DNA of 36,428 nt from contig JARLJJ010000202.1 in the NCBI GenBank assembly GCA_031291275.1, positions 1 through 36,428 of the forward strand, written 5' to 3'. The notes under the pieces are model-generated. The model saw only the letters and a list, made by a program, of their open reading frames with translations, did no database searches and was not told where the DNA came from. A program made the translations under genes and the position numbers. Origin of the DNA: Formivibrio sp. GTDB lineage: Bacteria; Pseudomonadota; Gammaproteobacteria; Burkholderiales; Chitinibacteraceae. Shown piece after piece: positions 1 through 6,978 of the stretch (its first letter is position 1; every line of letters begins with the position of its first letter).

Positions 1-263
1 AAGCTGGAATTGCCAGGGACATGGAATGATTCACCCGCCATGTATTGCTTCACTTCGTCTGAACCGGCGAGTTTTACCCAGCAGGCGCCAGCCACTACAT
101 CCATGATTTCTGGTGCGCCGGTATTAAAAGTCAGCTTGGCGGGGAGGATCACGCCGATGGTTTTCTTTTCGCCATTGCCAAATACGACAGTGTGCGAGAT
201 GCACTTACCGTCGAAATAAACATTTGCTTGTTTCAGGACGGAAACGTTATCAAATTGGCTCAT
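1..263 (-). CDS. ppnP: Pyrimidine/purine nucleoside phosphorylase, 3' end cut off by window
   Basis: The reading frame starts at the ATG complement at 261-263 and runs off the window edge after 87 codons, so the last residues are missing. It begins [20 protein letters not shown] and has the features of the small cupin-fold family formerly called DUF1255/YaiE: the N-terminal 'YFDGK' segment, a central '[14 protein letters not shown]' strand and a final '[12 protein letters not shown]' strand. E. coli PpnP is about 94 residues, so only a short tail should be lost. The family splits ribo- and deoxyribonucleosides with phosphate into free base and pentose 1-phosphate in the cytoplasm. It is the last gene of a minus-strand run after argF, argG and a DUF2788 gene; it lies 9 bp downstream of the latter, which suggests cotranscription. 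The family call is from sequence recognition alone. Confidence 0.85.
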   Translation of the reverse strand, partial: MSQFDNVSVLKQANVYFDGKCISHTVVFGNGEKKTIGVILPAKLTFNTGAPEIMDVVAGACWVKLAGSDEVKQYMAGESFHVPGNSS

Positions 264-272
264 GTGAGTTCC

Positions 273-494
273 TTATTTATGCAGCACTTCGGTTAACAGA
301 ATTTTAATGATAAAGCCAAGCATCCCAAGGCCCAGAACAACAAATAGCGCAAGCGTCCCCATTCTCCCTGCTTTTGAATCCTTGGCCAGTCGATAAATGA
401 TAAAACCCATGAATATGATCAGGCTGGTGCAGAAAACAGCCACGGTCAGTCGGGTAAATGCGGCTTCTGGCATGTTTAGAATGGTATCAAGCAT
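273..494 (-). CDS. DUF2788 family small inner-membrane protein
   Basis: This 73-residue protein has two hydrophobic segments, at about residues 15-35 (AVFCTSLIIFMGFIIYRLA) and 46-68 (GTLALFVVLGLGMLGFIIKILL). They are joined by a short basic loop, 'KDSKAGRMG'. The 'LAKDSKAGRMGT' loop followed by 'LGLGMLGFIIK' is the recognisable signature of the DUF2788 family of proteobacterial small membrane proteins, whose function is not known. It most likely sits in the cytoplasmic membrane as a two-pass hairpin. It lies between argG (99 bp upstream, beyond a hairpin) and ppnP (9 bp downstream), so it is probably expressed with ppnP. Nothing in the sequence ties it to arginine synthesis. Confidence 0.75.
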   Translation of the reverse strand: MLDTILNMPEAAFTRLTVAVFCTSLIIFMGFIIYRLAKDSKAGRMGTLALFVVLGLGMLGFIIKILLTEVLHK

Positions 495-509
495 GATTTC
501 TCATTACAA

Positions 510-535
510 AGGCCGACCGGTCTGCCGGTCGGCCT
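510..535 (-). terminator. Hairpin downstream of argG, possible weak terminator
   Basis: An 11-bp perfect stem, AGGCCGACCGG pairing with CCGGTCGGCCT around a 4-nt loop, lies between argG and the DUF2788 gene. On the minus strand it is followed only by TTTG, so termination after argG is likely partial. The very GC-rich stem is otherwise typical of an intrinsic terminator. Confidence 0.5.
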
Positions 536-592
536 AAGTTTAAGATTGTCATTCTGAGCTTGGTTCGGAATGACGAGCTGGGACTGGCAGTT

Positions 593-1813
593 TTACTTGC
601 CGGCCTTGCGTGCAGCAATCCGCATCCGTAACGCGTTCAGCTTGATAAAGCCGCCGGCATCGGCTTGGTTATATGCGCCGCCGTCATCATCGAAGGTGGC
701 GATGGTCTGGTCAAACAGGGTATTGACCGAATCGCGTGCCACGACGGAGACGCTGCCTTTGTAGAGCTTGACGCGCACAAAGCCGCTGACACTGGCCTGC
801 GTGTGATCAATCAGCGTTTGCAGGGCTACGCGCTCCGGTGCCCACCAGTAGCCGTTGTAGACCAGGCTGGCATAGCGTGGCATCAGGTCGTCTTTCAGGT
901 GCGCCACTTCGCGGTCGAGCGTGATTGATTCAATGCCACGATGCGCTTTGAGCAGGATTGTCCCGCCCGGGGTTTCGTAGCAGCCACGGCTCTTCATGCC
1001 TACGTAGCGGTTTTCCACCAAGTCGAGACGGCCAATGCCATGCTTGCCGCCGAGCTGGTTCAGTTTGGCAAGCAACTCGTGCGCTTTCATGCGTTCGCCA
1101 TTAATGGCAACCAGATCTCCGTGTTCGAATTCAAGATCAAGGTATTCCGGTGTGTCCGGTGCTGCTTCTGGACTTACAGTCCAGCGCCACATGGTTTCCT
1201 CGGCTTCGGCCTTTGGATCTTCCAGGTGGCGACCTTCATAGCTGATATGCAGCAGGTTGGCGTCCATGGAGTAGGGTGCACCGCCATTCTTGTGCTTCAT
1301 GTCAACTTCAATGCCAGCGGCTTCGGCGTAGGCCATCAGCTTCTCGCGCGACAATAGATCCCATTCGCGCCAGGGAGCAATGATCTTGATTCCGGGCATC
1401 AGTGCATAGGCGCCAAGTTCAAAGCGAACCTGGTCGTTGCCTTTGCCGGTCGCGCCGTGGCTGATGGTGTCGGCGCCAGTCAGCTTGGCGATTTCGATCA
1501 GACGCTTGGCAATCAGCGGACGTGCGATGGAAGTGCCAAGCAGGTATTCACCTTCGTAAACAGTGTTGGCACGGAACATTGGGAAGACGAAGTCGCGAAC
1601 AAATTCTTCGCGCATATCGTCGATAAAAATATGTTTTGGTTTGATGCCGGCTTTGAGCGCTTTAGTTCGGGCGGGTTCGAGTTCTTCTCCTTGGCCCAGA
1701 TCGGCAGTGAAGGTCACTACTTCGCATTTGTATTCATCTTGCAGCCACTTGAGGATGACCGAAGTATCCAGTCCGCCAGAGTAGGCGAGTACGACGCGTT
1801 TGATATCACTCAT
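593..1813 (-). CDS. argG: Argininosuccinate synthase
   Basis: ArgG joins citrulline and aspartate using ATP to form argininosuccinate, the penultimate step of arginine synthesis, in the cytoplasm. The 406-residue product matches the usual length of the shorter class. Its N-terminal PP-loop '[18 protein letters not shown]' (residues 7-24) binds ATP. Other family blocks are visible: '[16 protein letters not shown]' (around residue 117) and '[21 protein letters not shown]' (around 180). The start at 1811-1813 has GGATAAG upstream at usual spacing. It lies 88 bp downstream of argF in the same orientation, so the two probably form one transcript for the last shared arginine steps; argH is not in the window. 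No defects are visible. Confidence 0.97.
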   Translation of the reverse strand: MSDIKRVVLAYSGGLDTSVILKWLQDEYKCEVVTFTADLGQGEELEPARTKALKAGIKPKHIFIDDMREEFVRDFVFPMFRANTVYEGEYLLGTSIARPLIAKRLIEIAKLTGADTISHGATGKGNDQVRFELGAYALMPGIKIIAPWREWDLLSREKLMAYAEAAGIEVDMKHKNGGAPYSMDANLLHISYEGRHLEDPKAEAEETMWRWTVSPEAAPDTPEYLDLEFEHGDLVAINGERMKAHELLAKLNQLGGKHGIGRLDLVENRYVGMKSRGCYETPGGTILLKAHRGIESITLDREVAHLKDDLMPRYASLVYNGYWWAPERVALQTLIDHTQASVSGFVRVKLYKGSVSVVARDSVNTLFDQTIATFDDDGGAYNQADAGGFIKLNALRMRIAARKAGK

Positions 1814-1901
1814 TTGTCTTATCCAGTCAAAACAAGAAATTAGTCACAAAGCCGGCCTTGGTTATCGAACAGCGAGCAGGCCGGTGTTGCGACGAAACGG
1901 G

Positions 1902-2816
1902 TTAATCGGCAATCTTGCCGAGTAATAGGTATTCAATCACTGCTTTCTGCGCATGCATGCGGTTCTCAGCTTCATCCCAGACAATCGATTGTGGACCATC
2001 GATCACCTCCGGATCGACTTCCTCGCCGCGATGAGCTGGCAGACAGTGCATGAACACGGCTTCAGGCTTTGCAGCCTTCATGAGTTGTTCGGTGACCTTG
2101 TAGTTGATGAAGTCTTTCTTGCGTTGCAGTGTTTCACGCTCGAAGCCCATCGAAACGGATACGTCGGTGGTCACGATATCCGCATTGGCAACGGCTGCGT
2201 ATGGGTCGCGAAAAACCTCAAATAGTTCCGGTCCATATTCTTGGCCGTCGAGGATGTCCATGTCGTAGCCGGGCGGGCAGGCGAGTTTCAATTTGAAATT
2301 GAAAACCTTGGCGGCTTGCAGCCATGTACGAGAGACATTGTTTGAATCGCCGATCCAGGCCACGGTCTTGCCTTCTATGGAGCCAAAGCGCTCAACATAG
2401 GTAAAGATGTCCGCCATGATCTGGCAGGGGTGGTATTCGTTGGTGAGGCCATTAATGACCGGCACGAGGGATTCTTTGGCAAAGCGTTCGACGATGCTTT
2501 GTTCGAAGGTGCGGATCATTACGATATCGACCATGCGGCTCATGACTTTGGCCATGTCCTCGATCGGTTCGCCGCGGCCAAGTTGCGTGGTTTCCGCATT
2601 CAGGAACATGGCGTGCCCGCCAAGCTGATACATGCCAGCTTCAAACGATACGCGGGTACGGGTCGATGATTTCTCGAAAATCATACCAAGAACGCGGCCG
2701 GGAAGGGGCTGGTAGAGTTGGCCGATTTTTACTCGGTGTTTGATTTCAGCAGCTCGGGTAAAGAGGTAATTGTACTCTTCACGGGAAAAATCCTTGAATT
2801 GCAGATAATGGCGCAT
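1902..2816 (-). CDS. argF: Ornithine carbamoyltransferase
   Basis: ArgF transfers the carbamoyl group of carbamoyl phosphate to ornithine, making citrulline, which ArgG then uses. The frame could extend upstream to 2897. I chose the ATG at 2814-2816 because the protein then begins MRHYLQFKDFSREEY, where the family starts, and AGGA sits 8 nt upstream. The upstream ATG at 2897 would overlap the likely -35 box. This gives 304 residues, normal for catabolic and anabolic OTCases. Visible motifs are the carbamoyl-phosphate loop 'SSTRTRVSFEAGM' (about residues 48-60), 'HPCQIMAD' (around 130) and the ornithine-binding 'MHCLPAHRGEEV' near residue 265. It is the first gene of the argF-argG pair. Confidence 0.96.
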   Translation of the reverse strand: MRHYLQFKDFSREEYNYLFTRAAEIKHRVKIGQLYQPLPGRVLGMIFEKSSTRTRVSFEAGMYQLGGHAMFLNAETTQLGRGEPIEDMAKVMSRMVDIVMIRTFEQSIVERFAKESLVPVINGLTNEYHPCQIMADIFTYVERFGSIEGKTVAWIGDSNNVSRTWLQAAKVFNFKLKLACPPGYDMDILDGQEYGPELFEVFRDPYAAVANADIVTTDVSVSMGFERETLQRKKDFINYKVTEQLMKAAKPEAVFMHCLPAHRGEEVDPEVIDGPQSIVWDEAENRMHAQKAVIEYLLLGKIAD

Positions 2817-2868
2817 GGGCAAGATCCTGTTGCAAGCCAGTGACCGCAACGATTTTGAAAAAGACAAC

Positions 2869-2897
2869 ATTATTGAAGTATTGGGCGTTTCGTGCAA
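2869..2897 (-). promoter_or_regulatory. Candidate sigma-70 promoter for argF
   Basis: On the minus strand TTGCAC (2892-2897) is separated by 17 bp from AATAAT (2869-2874), about 53 bp before the chosen argF start. The match to TTGACA/TATAAT is fair and the spacing ideal. I see no clear ArgR box. Its position also argues against the longer ATG at 2897. Confidence 0.4.
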
Positions 2898-2954
2898 GTC
2901 CTGAAGTCTAATCAGGTTGGGTGTGGCTGGATGTTTTGCGGAGGATGAATAGCA

Positions 2955-2987
2955 AAAAATAAAAAAGGGCGGGAAAACCCGCCCTTT
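2955..2987 (-). terminator. Intrinsic terminator of the porin gene
   Basis: AAAGGGCGGG and CCCGCCCTTT form a 10-bp stem with an AAAA loop (2964-2987). On the minus strand it is followed by a T-rich tract (complement of 2955-2963). It lies 32 bp after the porin stop codon and separates the porin from argF. Confidence 0.85.
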
Positions 2988-3018
2988 CAGATCGAATAAC
3001 TAAGCTGACAAAGTCAGA

Positions 3019-4167
3019 TTAGAAATCGGTACGCAGGCCAACAGAAGCAACCGTGGCAGAGCCATTGGCGGCTGGGGTTACGCCAGTATCGGTACCAACC
3101 AAGCTAAAGCCGTTGCCAGAGTATGTGCCGGCATTTGCTTTGTTCTTGATGTAGCTTACGCCGAATTGCATTTGGGTTTGCTTGCTCAGAGCGTAAATGA
3201 TAGTACCGTTGAAGAGTTTGTAGCCAGTATCGGTAACGCTAATGGCGGAATCACCCTTCACATCATTAACAATACCGCCAGTCAGGCTGTAGGTCAGCTT
3301 GCCCACTGCGTAGCGCGCACCCAAGCCATAACCGTCTTGGTGGGCATCAACATTGCTGGTGGTGGTGCTGACGCGTTGCCAGCCAGCGCCGATCGACAAG
3401 CCGGAGATTGGCTTGATTTGACCAGCGATTTGGTAGTTGTTGTACTTGTTGCCATCAACCGGGGTGGAGGTAAGCGTGGATGTTGCGCTTTGCTGTACCG
3501 AAGCCAGGTTGGTGTTGTGCGAGCCGATGTAGGTGGCGCCGATATCGAACATATTGGCGTTGTACATGGCAGTGGCGCCATAGCTATAGGCGTTGACAGC
3601 GGTGGTAGTCTTGGCGCCGAAGTCGTACATGGCCTTGAACTTGAAGCCGCTGAAGGACGGAGAAACGTAGATCACGCTGTTGGTGCCGCGAACATCACCG
3701 CGACGTACAGAGAAATCCTGGCCGCCGTTGCCGTCAACGTTATCGCCCAATGCGGCGGCGTAATCAGACAATGAGGAATCAAGCAGGTTGGCCATGCGTA
3801 CGCCAGCCTTGATGGTACCGAAATCGCCTTGCAGGCCCACGAAAGTATCGCGTGCATTCCAGCCTTGGGTATCAATACCGGTGCTGCTGCCACTGGTGGC
3901 GCCGGTAACTTGGCTGGAAGCGCCAACGCGGATACGGTTCTCATTGCCCCACAATACGGTCAGGCCGGAATCCAGTTTGTCGGAGCCTTTGAAACCAAGA
4001 CGGGAACCTTCGTCTACCAGACGGAAGCGGTTGTTGGAAACAGCTGCGGTATCGTCGTTATGGGAATACTCAACAGCGCTGCGAGCGGAACCGTAGATGG
4101 TAACGTCGGCCATTGCGGCCGGAACGATGAATGCAGAGGCAACGGCCAGAGCAATGATCTTTTTCAT
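3019..4167 (-). CDS. Gram-negative trimeric porin (Porin_4 type)
   Basis: This 382-residue protein starts with a clear Sec signal peptide, MKKIIALAVASAFIVPAAMA, with cleavage before 'DVTIYGSARSAVEYS'. The mature start, the 'SRLGFKGSDKLDSGLTVLWGNE' block (around residues 56-77), the 'YVSPSFSGFKFKAMYDFG' strand and the C-terminal 'GSATVASVGLRTDF' ending in Phe are typical of betaproteobacterial 16-stranded outer-membrane porins, which assemble by the terminal aromatic residue. It should form a general diffusion channel for small solutes. GGAG lies 10 nt before the ATG. It is a paralogue of the porin at 21308-22363. It stands alone between two terminators and so is probably transcribed on its own; its proximity to kduD may be chance, although uptake of uronate oligomers is conceivable. 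Confidence 0.93.
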   Translation of the reverse strand: MKKIIALAVASAFIVPAAMADVTIYGSARSAVEYSHNDDTAAVSNNRFRLVDEGSRLGFKGSDKLDSGLTVLWGNENRIRVGASSQVTGATSGSSTGIDTQGWNARDTFVGLQGDFGTIKAGVRMANLLDSSLSDYAAALGDNVDGNGGQDFSVRRGDVRGTNSVIYVSPSFSGFKFKAMYDFGAKTTTAVNAYSYGATAMYNANMFDIGATYIGSHNTNLASVQQSATSTLTSTPVDGNKYNNYQIAGQIKPISGLSIGAGWQRVSTTTSNVDAHQDGYGLGARYAVGKLTYSLTGGIVNDVKGDSAISVTDTGYKLFNGTIIYALSKQTQMQFGVSYIKNKANAGTYSGNGFSLVGTDTGVTPAANGSATVASVGLRTDF

Positions 4168-4472
4168 GGGGTAATACTCCTAATTGTTTGAAGGGGTACT
4201 TCTGCTAGCCCGGTTTAGCCGTTTTGGCTGAAACCTTGGGCTTAGGATGCCTTAGCAAACGTGCCCTCGGCAACCTTGTCTGCACTGTTTAGGGGAAAGT
4301 GTTGGTAAAAGTGCACAGTTTTGGTATGGGTAGAGTGGGGTGATACGTCGATATGCTCTTCATTGCTGCTGGTGAGATTGATTGCTTTTCCAGTAAAAAT
4401 GGCGGCTTATCGCAGTATGCAACCTGTTCGTTGGATGGATCTGGGGTGTAGATGGGTATGGCTTTGGGTAAT
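4168..4472. other. Porin upstream region with an inverted repeat
   Basis: This 305-base stretch contains no convincing gene. Near the porin, GGTTTAGCC (4212-4220) and GGCTGAAACC (4226-4235) form an imperfect hairpin around a GTTTT spacer in the probable 5' leader. It could be an RNA stability element or an operator. I could not identify a promoter with confidence; the rest shows nothing recognisable. Confidence 0.4.
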
Positions 4473-4498
4473 AAAAAACCCCGGCAAGCCGGGGTTTT
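4473..4498 (-). terminator. Intrinsic terminator of kduI-kduD
   Basis: AAAACCCCGGC (4475-4485) pairs perfectly with GCCGGGGTTTT (4488-4498), and on the minus strand a run of T follows. It is placed 25 bp after the kduD stop, so it ends the kdu transcript before the porin promoter region. Confidence 0.88.
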
Positions 4499-4522
4499 GG
4501 AATCAAGTAGAGCAACTTCTGA

Positions 4523-5296
4523 TTAGCGTGCTTGCCAGCCACCATCCACGTTGATGATGGCGCCGTTGACGTAATCGGAAGCAGAGGATGCCAGGAATAC
4601 GGCTGTGCCTGCCAGGTCTTCGGGATCTCCCCAGCGGCCTACCGGGATGCGGTCCAGGATGGCTTTGTTACGGTCGGCGTCGGCGCGGATCGGGGCTGTA
4701 TTTGCGGTTGCGATGTAGCCTGGGGCAATACCGTTGCAGTTGATGCCCTTGGCGCCCATTTCGTTGGCGATCAGCTTGGTGATGCCTGCAATGCCATGTT
4801 TGGATGCGGTATAACCGGGAACCAGAATGCCGCCTTGGTAGGAAAGCATTGAGCAGATGTTGATAATCTTGCCGCGACCTTCGCGTCCAACAACGTGACG
4901 GCAGAAAGCTTGCGACAGGTACATCGGGGCGTACAGGTTGATTTGCATCACGAAGTCGAAATCTTCTTCGGTGTGCTCAAGAAATGGGGCGCGACGGATA
5001 GTGCCGGCGACATTGGCCAGGATATCAACTTGACCAGCCAGCTTTACGGCTTCGTCGATAACGCGTTGCGGTGCGCCCTTGGCGGTCAGGTTGGCTTGCA
5101 GGTACCAGTATTTGCCGCCTGTCTTGGCAATCGCGGCTTCCATGGCTGCGGTGGATTCGGCGGCCATGGGGGCAAAGTCGGCACAGATTACGTTGGCGCC
5201 AGCTTCAGCCAGCTTGGCGGAGATCGCGGCGCCAATGCCTTGGGCGCCACCGGTTACGAGGGCAACTTTGCCCGTCAGGTCGAAAGGATTGCTCAT
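4523..5296 (-). CDS. kduD: 2-dehydro-3-deoxy-D-gluconate 5-dehydrogenase
   Basis: KduD is an NAD-dependent short-chain dehydrogenase that reduces 2,5-diketo-3-deoxygluconate (DKII) to 2-keto-3-deoxygluconate in unsaturated uronate breakdown. I start it at the ATG 5294-5296 (MSNPFDLTGKVALVTGG), giving 257 residues as in the family. The ORF extends 14 codons further upstream without family similarity. Visible features are the nucleotide-binding 'TGGAQGIGAAIS' (about residues 15-26), 'NVAGTIRRAPF' (around 95), the catalytic 'YTASKHG' with Tyr and Lys (around 160) and the long C-terminal block 'ILDRIPVGRWGDPEDLAG' through 'SSASDYVNG', which closely resembles E. coli KduD. The Shine-Dalgarno is weak (AGGGA). 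It lies 65 bp downstream of kduI and is very likely cotranscribed with it. Confidence 0.93.
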   Translation of the reverse strand: MSNPFDLTGKVALVTGGAQGIGAAISAKLAEAGANVICADFAPMAAESTAAMEAAIAKTGGKYWYLQANLTAKGAPQRVIDEAVKLAGQVDILANVAGTIRRAPFLEHTEEDFDFVMQINLYAPMYLSQAFCRHVVGREGRGKIINICSMLSYQGGILVPGYTASKHGIAGITKLIANEMGAKGINCNGIAPGYIATANTAPIRADADRNKAILDRIPVGRWGDPEDLAGTAVFLASSASDYVNGAIINVDGGWQAR

Positions 5297-5361
5297 TTTT
5301 TGTTTCCCTATATAAGGATAGAGGAGGGGCCGGTGCATTGGCCCGGGATGCTGTTCGATAT

Positions 5362-6201
5362 TTACTTGATGTCTGCCATGGCTACGTGGTCCATGTCCGG
5401 GAAGGTCTGGTTTTCACCGGCCATGCCCCAGATGAAAGTGTAGGCTTGGGTGCCTACGCCAGAGTGGATTGACCAGCTTGGGCTGATCACGGCTTGCTCA
5501 TTGTGCATCACAATGTGACGGGTTTCGGTGGGTTCGCCATGCATGTGGAAAACCAAGGCATCCGGGCTCATGTTGAAGTAGAAGTAAACTTCCATGCGGC
5601 GCTCGTGGGTGTGGCACGGCATGGTGTTCCACATGCTGCCTTCTTCCAGCTTGGTCAGGCCCATGATCAGCTGGCAGGAATCAACTACGCCCGGAACGAT
5701 GTACTTGTTGATGGTGCGACGGTTGGAACTCTTGGCATCACCCATAACTTGAGGGCTGGCCATTTCCAGGGTGACCTTCTTTATCGGGTAAGCGGCGTGT
5801 GCCGGGGTGCTGTTGTAGTAGAACTTGGCTGGGGTGTCCTTGGATACGCTCTTGAAGGTCAGGTCCTTGGCACCTTTGCCGATGTACAGCGCTTCTTCGT
5901 GACCGATGTCGTAGGAGACGCCGTCAACCACGACCGTGCCTGCGCCACCGATATTGATCAAGCCGAGTTCGCGACGTTCCAGGAAGTAGGCGGTGCCGAA
6001 AGTCTTGCCCAGATCCGGCATGGCGATTTCACTGGCAACTGGCATGATACCGCCGAAGACGATGCGGTCTACGTGGCTATAGGTCATGGTGATCTGGTCG
6101 GCGGTAAAGATTTGCTCGGCCAGGAATTCTTTGCGCAGGCCTGCGGTGTCCAGTGTCTTGGTGTAGGCGGCGTTACAGGACTGGCGAATATCAATCTGCA
6201 T
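5362..6201 (-). CDS. kduI: 5-dehydro-4-deoxy-D-glucuronate isomerase
   Basis: KduI isomerises 5-keto-4-deoxyuronate, made from the unsaturated sugars released by polysaccharide lyases, to 2,5-diketo-3-deoxygluconate, the KduD substrate. The 279-residue length fits the family (278 in E. coli). The blocks '[16 protein letters not shown]', '[14 protein letters not shown]', '[18 protein letters not shown]' and '[14 protein letters not shown]' are near-identical to characterised enzymes. The cupin-type zinc ligands are present: the His pair and Glu in '[14 protein letters not shown]' (around residue 196) and the His of '[19 protein letters not shown]' (around 245). AGGAG lies 8 nt before the ATG. 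The source polysaccharide (pectin, or host-type glycosaminoglycan) cannot be told from this window because no lyase gene is present. Confidence 0.96.
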   Translation of the reverse strand: MQIDIRQSCNAAYTKTLDTAGLRKEFLAEQIFTADQITMTYSHVDRIVFGGIMPVASEIAMPDLGKTFGTAYFLERRELGLINIGGAGTVVVDGVSYDIGHEEALYIGKGAKDLTFKSVSKDTPAKFYYNSTPAHAAYPIKKVTLEMASPQVMGDAKSSNRRTINKYIVPGVVDSCQLIMGLTKLEEGSMWNTMPCHTHERRMEVYFYFNMSPDALVFHMHGEPTETRHIVMHNEQAVISPSWSIHSGVGTQAYTFIWGMAGENQTFPDMDHVAMADIK

Positions 6202-6275
6202 GGGGTGTGCTCCTTGGTGTAGAGGTGTGCGTATGGGCCGTTGGACCGACGCTGATGGTGCTGGTGCTGTGAGAA

Positions 6276-6503
6276 ATGGTCAGGTGTCTGGCATTATAAT
6301 ATGACCAATCCTGCTTTATTCAATAGTTTATTTTCCGTGCGTATAGACTTTGATGCTAGACAAGTTGGTAAGGTGAGATGACCAATGGTCGGACCTCTGC
6401 TTTGTCGGGATGTCATGCTAACTACTTTTGATACAAGCTGTTACATCTGACTGTCAACTTGTAAATGTCTTGCTGCGTTGATTCCGTGTGGTCATGTGGA
6501 CCA
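6276..6503. promoter_or_regulatory. Cluster of TGGTC/GACCA operator-like motifs (GntR/FadR type)
   Basis: Six copies of TGGTC or its complement GACCA occur between kduI and the divergent gene. An inverted pair is TGGTCA (6277-6282) and TGACCA (6302-6307). A compound site at 6380-6395 contains the perfect palindrome GACCA-A-TGGTC and an overlapping GGTC-G-GACC. A third site is TGGTC-N5-GACCA (6489-6503), only 20 bp before the ATG at 6524. TGGTC-N-GACCA is the core recognised by many FadR-subfamily GntR regulators, several of which control uronate catabolism. The regulator gene is not in the window; its identity is inferred from the motif only. Confidence 0.55.
6293..6323 (-). promoter_or_regulatory. 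Candidate sigma-70 promoter of kduI-kduD
   Basis: Read on the minus strand, TTGAAT (6318-6323) precedes an overlapping pair of -10 candidates: TATTAT (6296-6301, 16-bp spacer) and TATAAT (6293-6298, 19-bp spacer). A TGACCA/TGGTCA half-site (6302-6307) lies inside the spacer, a classic position for a repressor to block polymerase. Confidence 0.5.
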
Positions 6504-6523
6504 TTTTTACTCACGGAGAAAAA

Positions 6524-6883
6524 ATGAAACCTTGGAAAATCATATTGATGGGTGTGAGTATGGTATTCGCTGCGATGTCTGTTCAAGCGGCACCGCAGCA
6601 AACCATTCGAGCAGATCGACAGTCTTTACGTGCTGACCATCGCGAGGTCGTTGCCGATCACAAGGCGATTACTGGCGATCGCCGGGCGTTAGTGCAGGAT
6701 CGTCACGCTTATGTGCAGGCAAAGCAGAGTGGTGATATTGCTGGGCGCAAGGCGGCAAGACAATCGTTGATGCACGATGAACGCGAATTGCATCGTGACC
6801 GAGTAGATCTGAGCCGTGATAAGCACGATCTGCGAAGTGATCGGCGTGATTTACGCGGCGATCGCCTGACTCATCCTGCTTAA
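6524..6883 (+). CDS. Small secreted protein of seven-residue Asp/Arg repeats, unknown function
   Basis: I start this gene at the ATG 6524-6526, preceded by CGGAG at good spacing; the in-frame ATG 36 bp upstream has no ribosome site and overlaps an operator-like repeat. The 119-residue product begins with a typical signal peptide, MKPWKIILMGVSMVFAAMSVQA, so it should reach the periplasm or beyond. Nearly all of the mature part is heptads of the form hydrophobic-x-x-Asp-basic-x-x: IRADRQS, LRADHRE, VVADHKA, ITGDRRA, LVQDRHA, then an 'AKQSGDIAGRKAARQS' interruption, then LMHDERE, LHRDRVD, LSRDKHD, LRSDRRD, LRGDRLT. Only one residue in seven is reliably hydrophobic, so it is not a classic coiled coil; a highly charged single helix is plausible. 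I do not recognise the family. It is divergent from kduI and may share its operators. Confidence 0.75.
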   Translation: MKPWKIILMGVSMVFAAMSVQAAPQQTIRADRQSLRADHREVVADHKAITGDRRALVQDRHAYVQAKQSGDIAGRKAARQSLMHDERELHRDRVDLSRDKHDLRSDRRDLRGDRLTHPA

Positions 6884-6923
6884 CCAACAAATCGGTAACT
6901 GGATAAGCACGTATAAAGAGTGC

Positions 6924-6957
6924 AAAAAATAACGCCCCGGAATTTCCCCGGGGCGTT
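6924..6957 (-). terminator. Intrinsic terminator of the pyruvate dehydrogenase genes
   Basis: AACGCCCCGG (6931-6940) pairs with CCGGGGCGTT (6948-6957) and is followed on the minus strand by ATTTTTT. It lies 21 bp after the lpdA stop. The small plus-strand gene ending at 6883 may also use the stem, but lacks a T tract on that strand. Confidence 0.85.
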
Positions 6958-6978
6958 GTGCTTGCAATGCTGAACGGC

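Noticed and set aside
3166..3774. 202-codon plus-strand open frame across the first porin
   Set aside because: It is a shadow of the porin reading frame with no start signal.
5494..6222. 242-codon plus-strand open frame across kduI
   Set aside because: It is antisense to kduI and lacks a ribosome site or recognisable domain.
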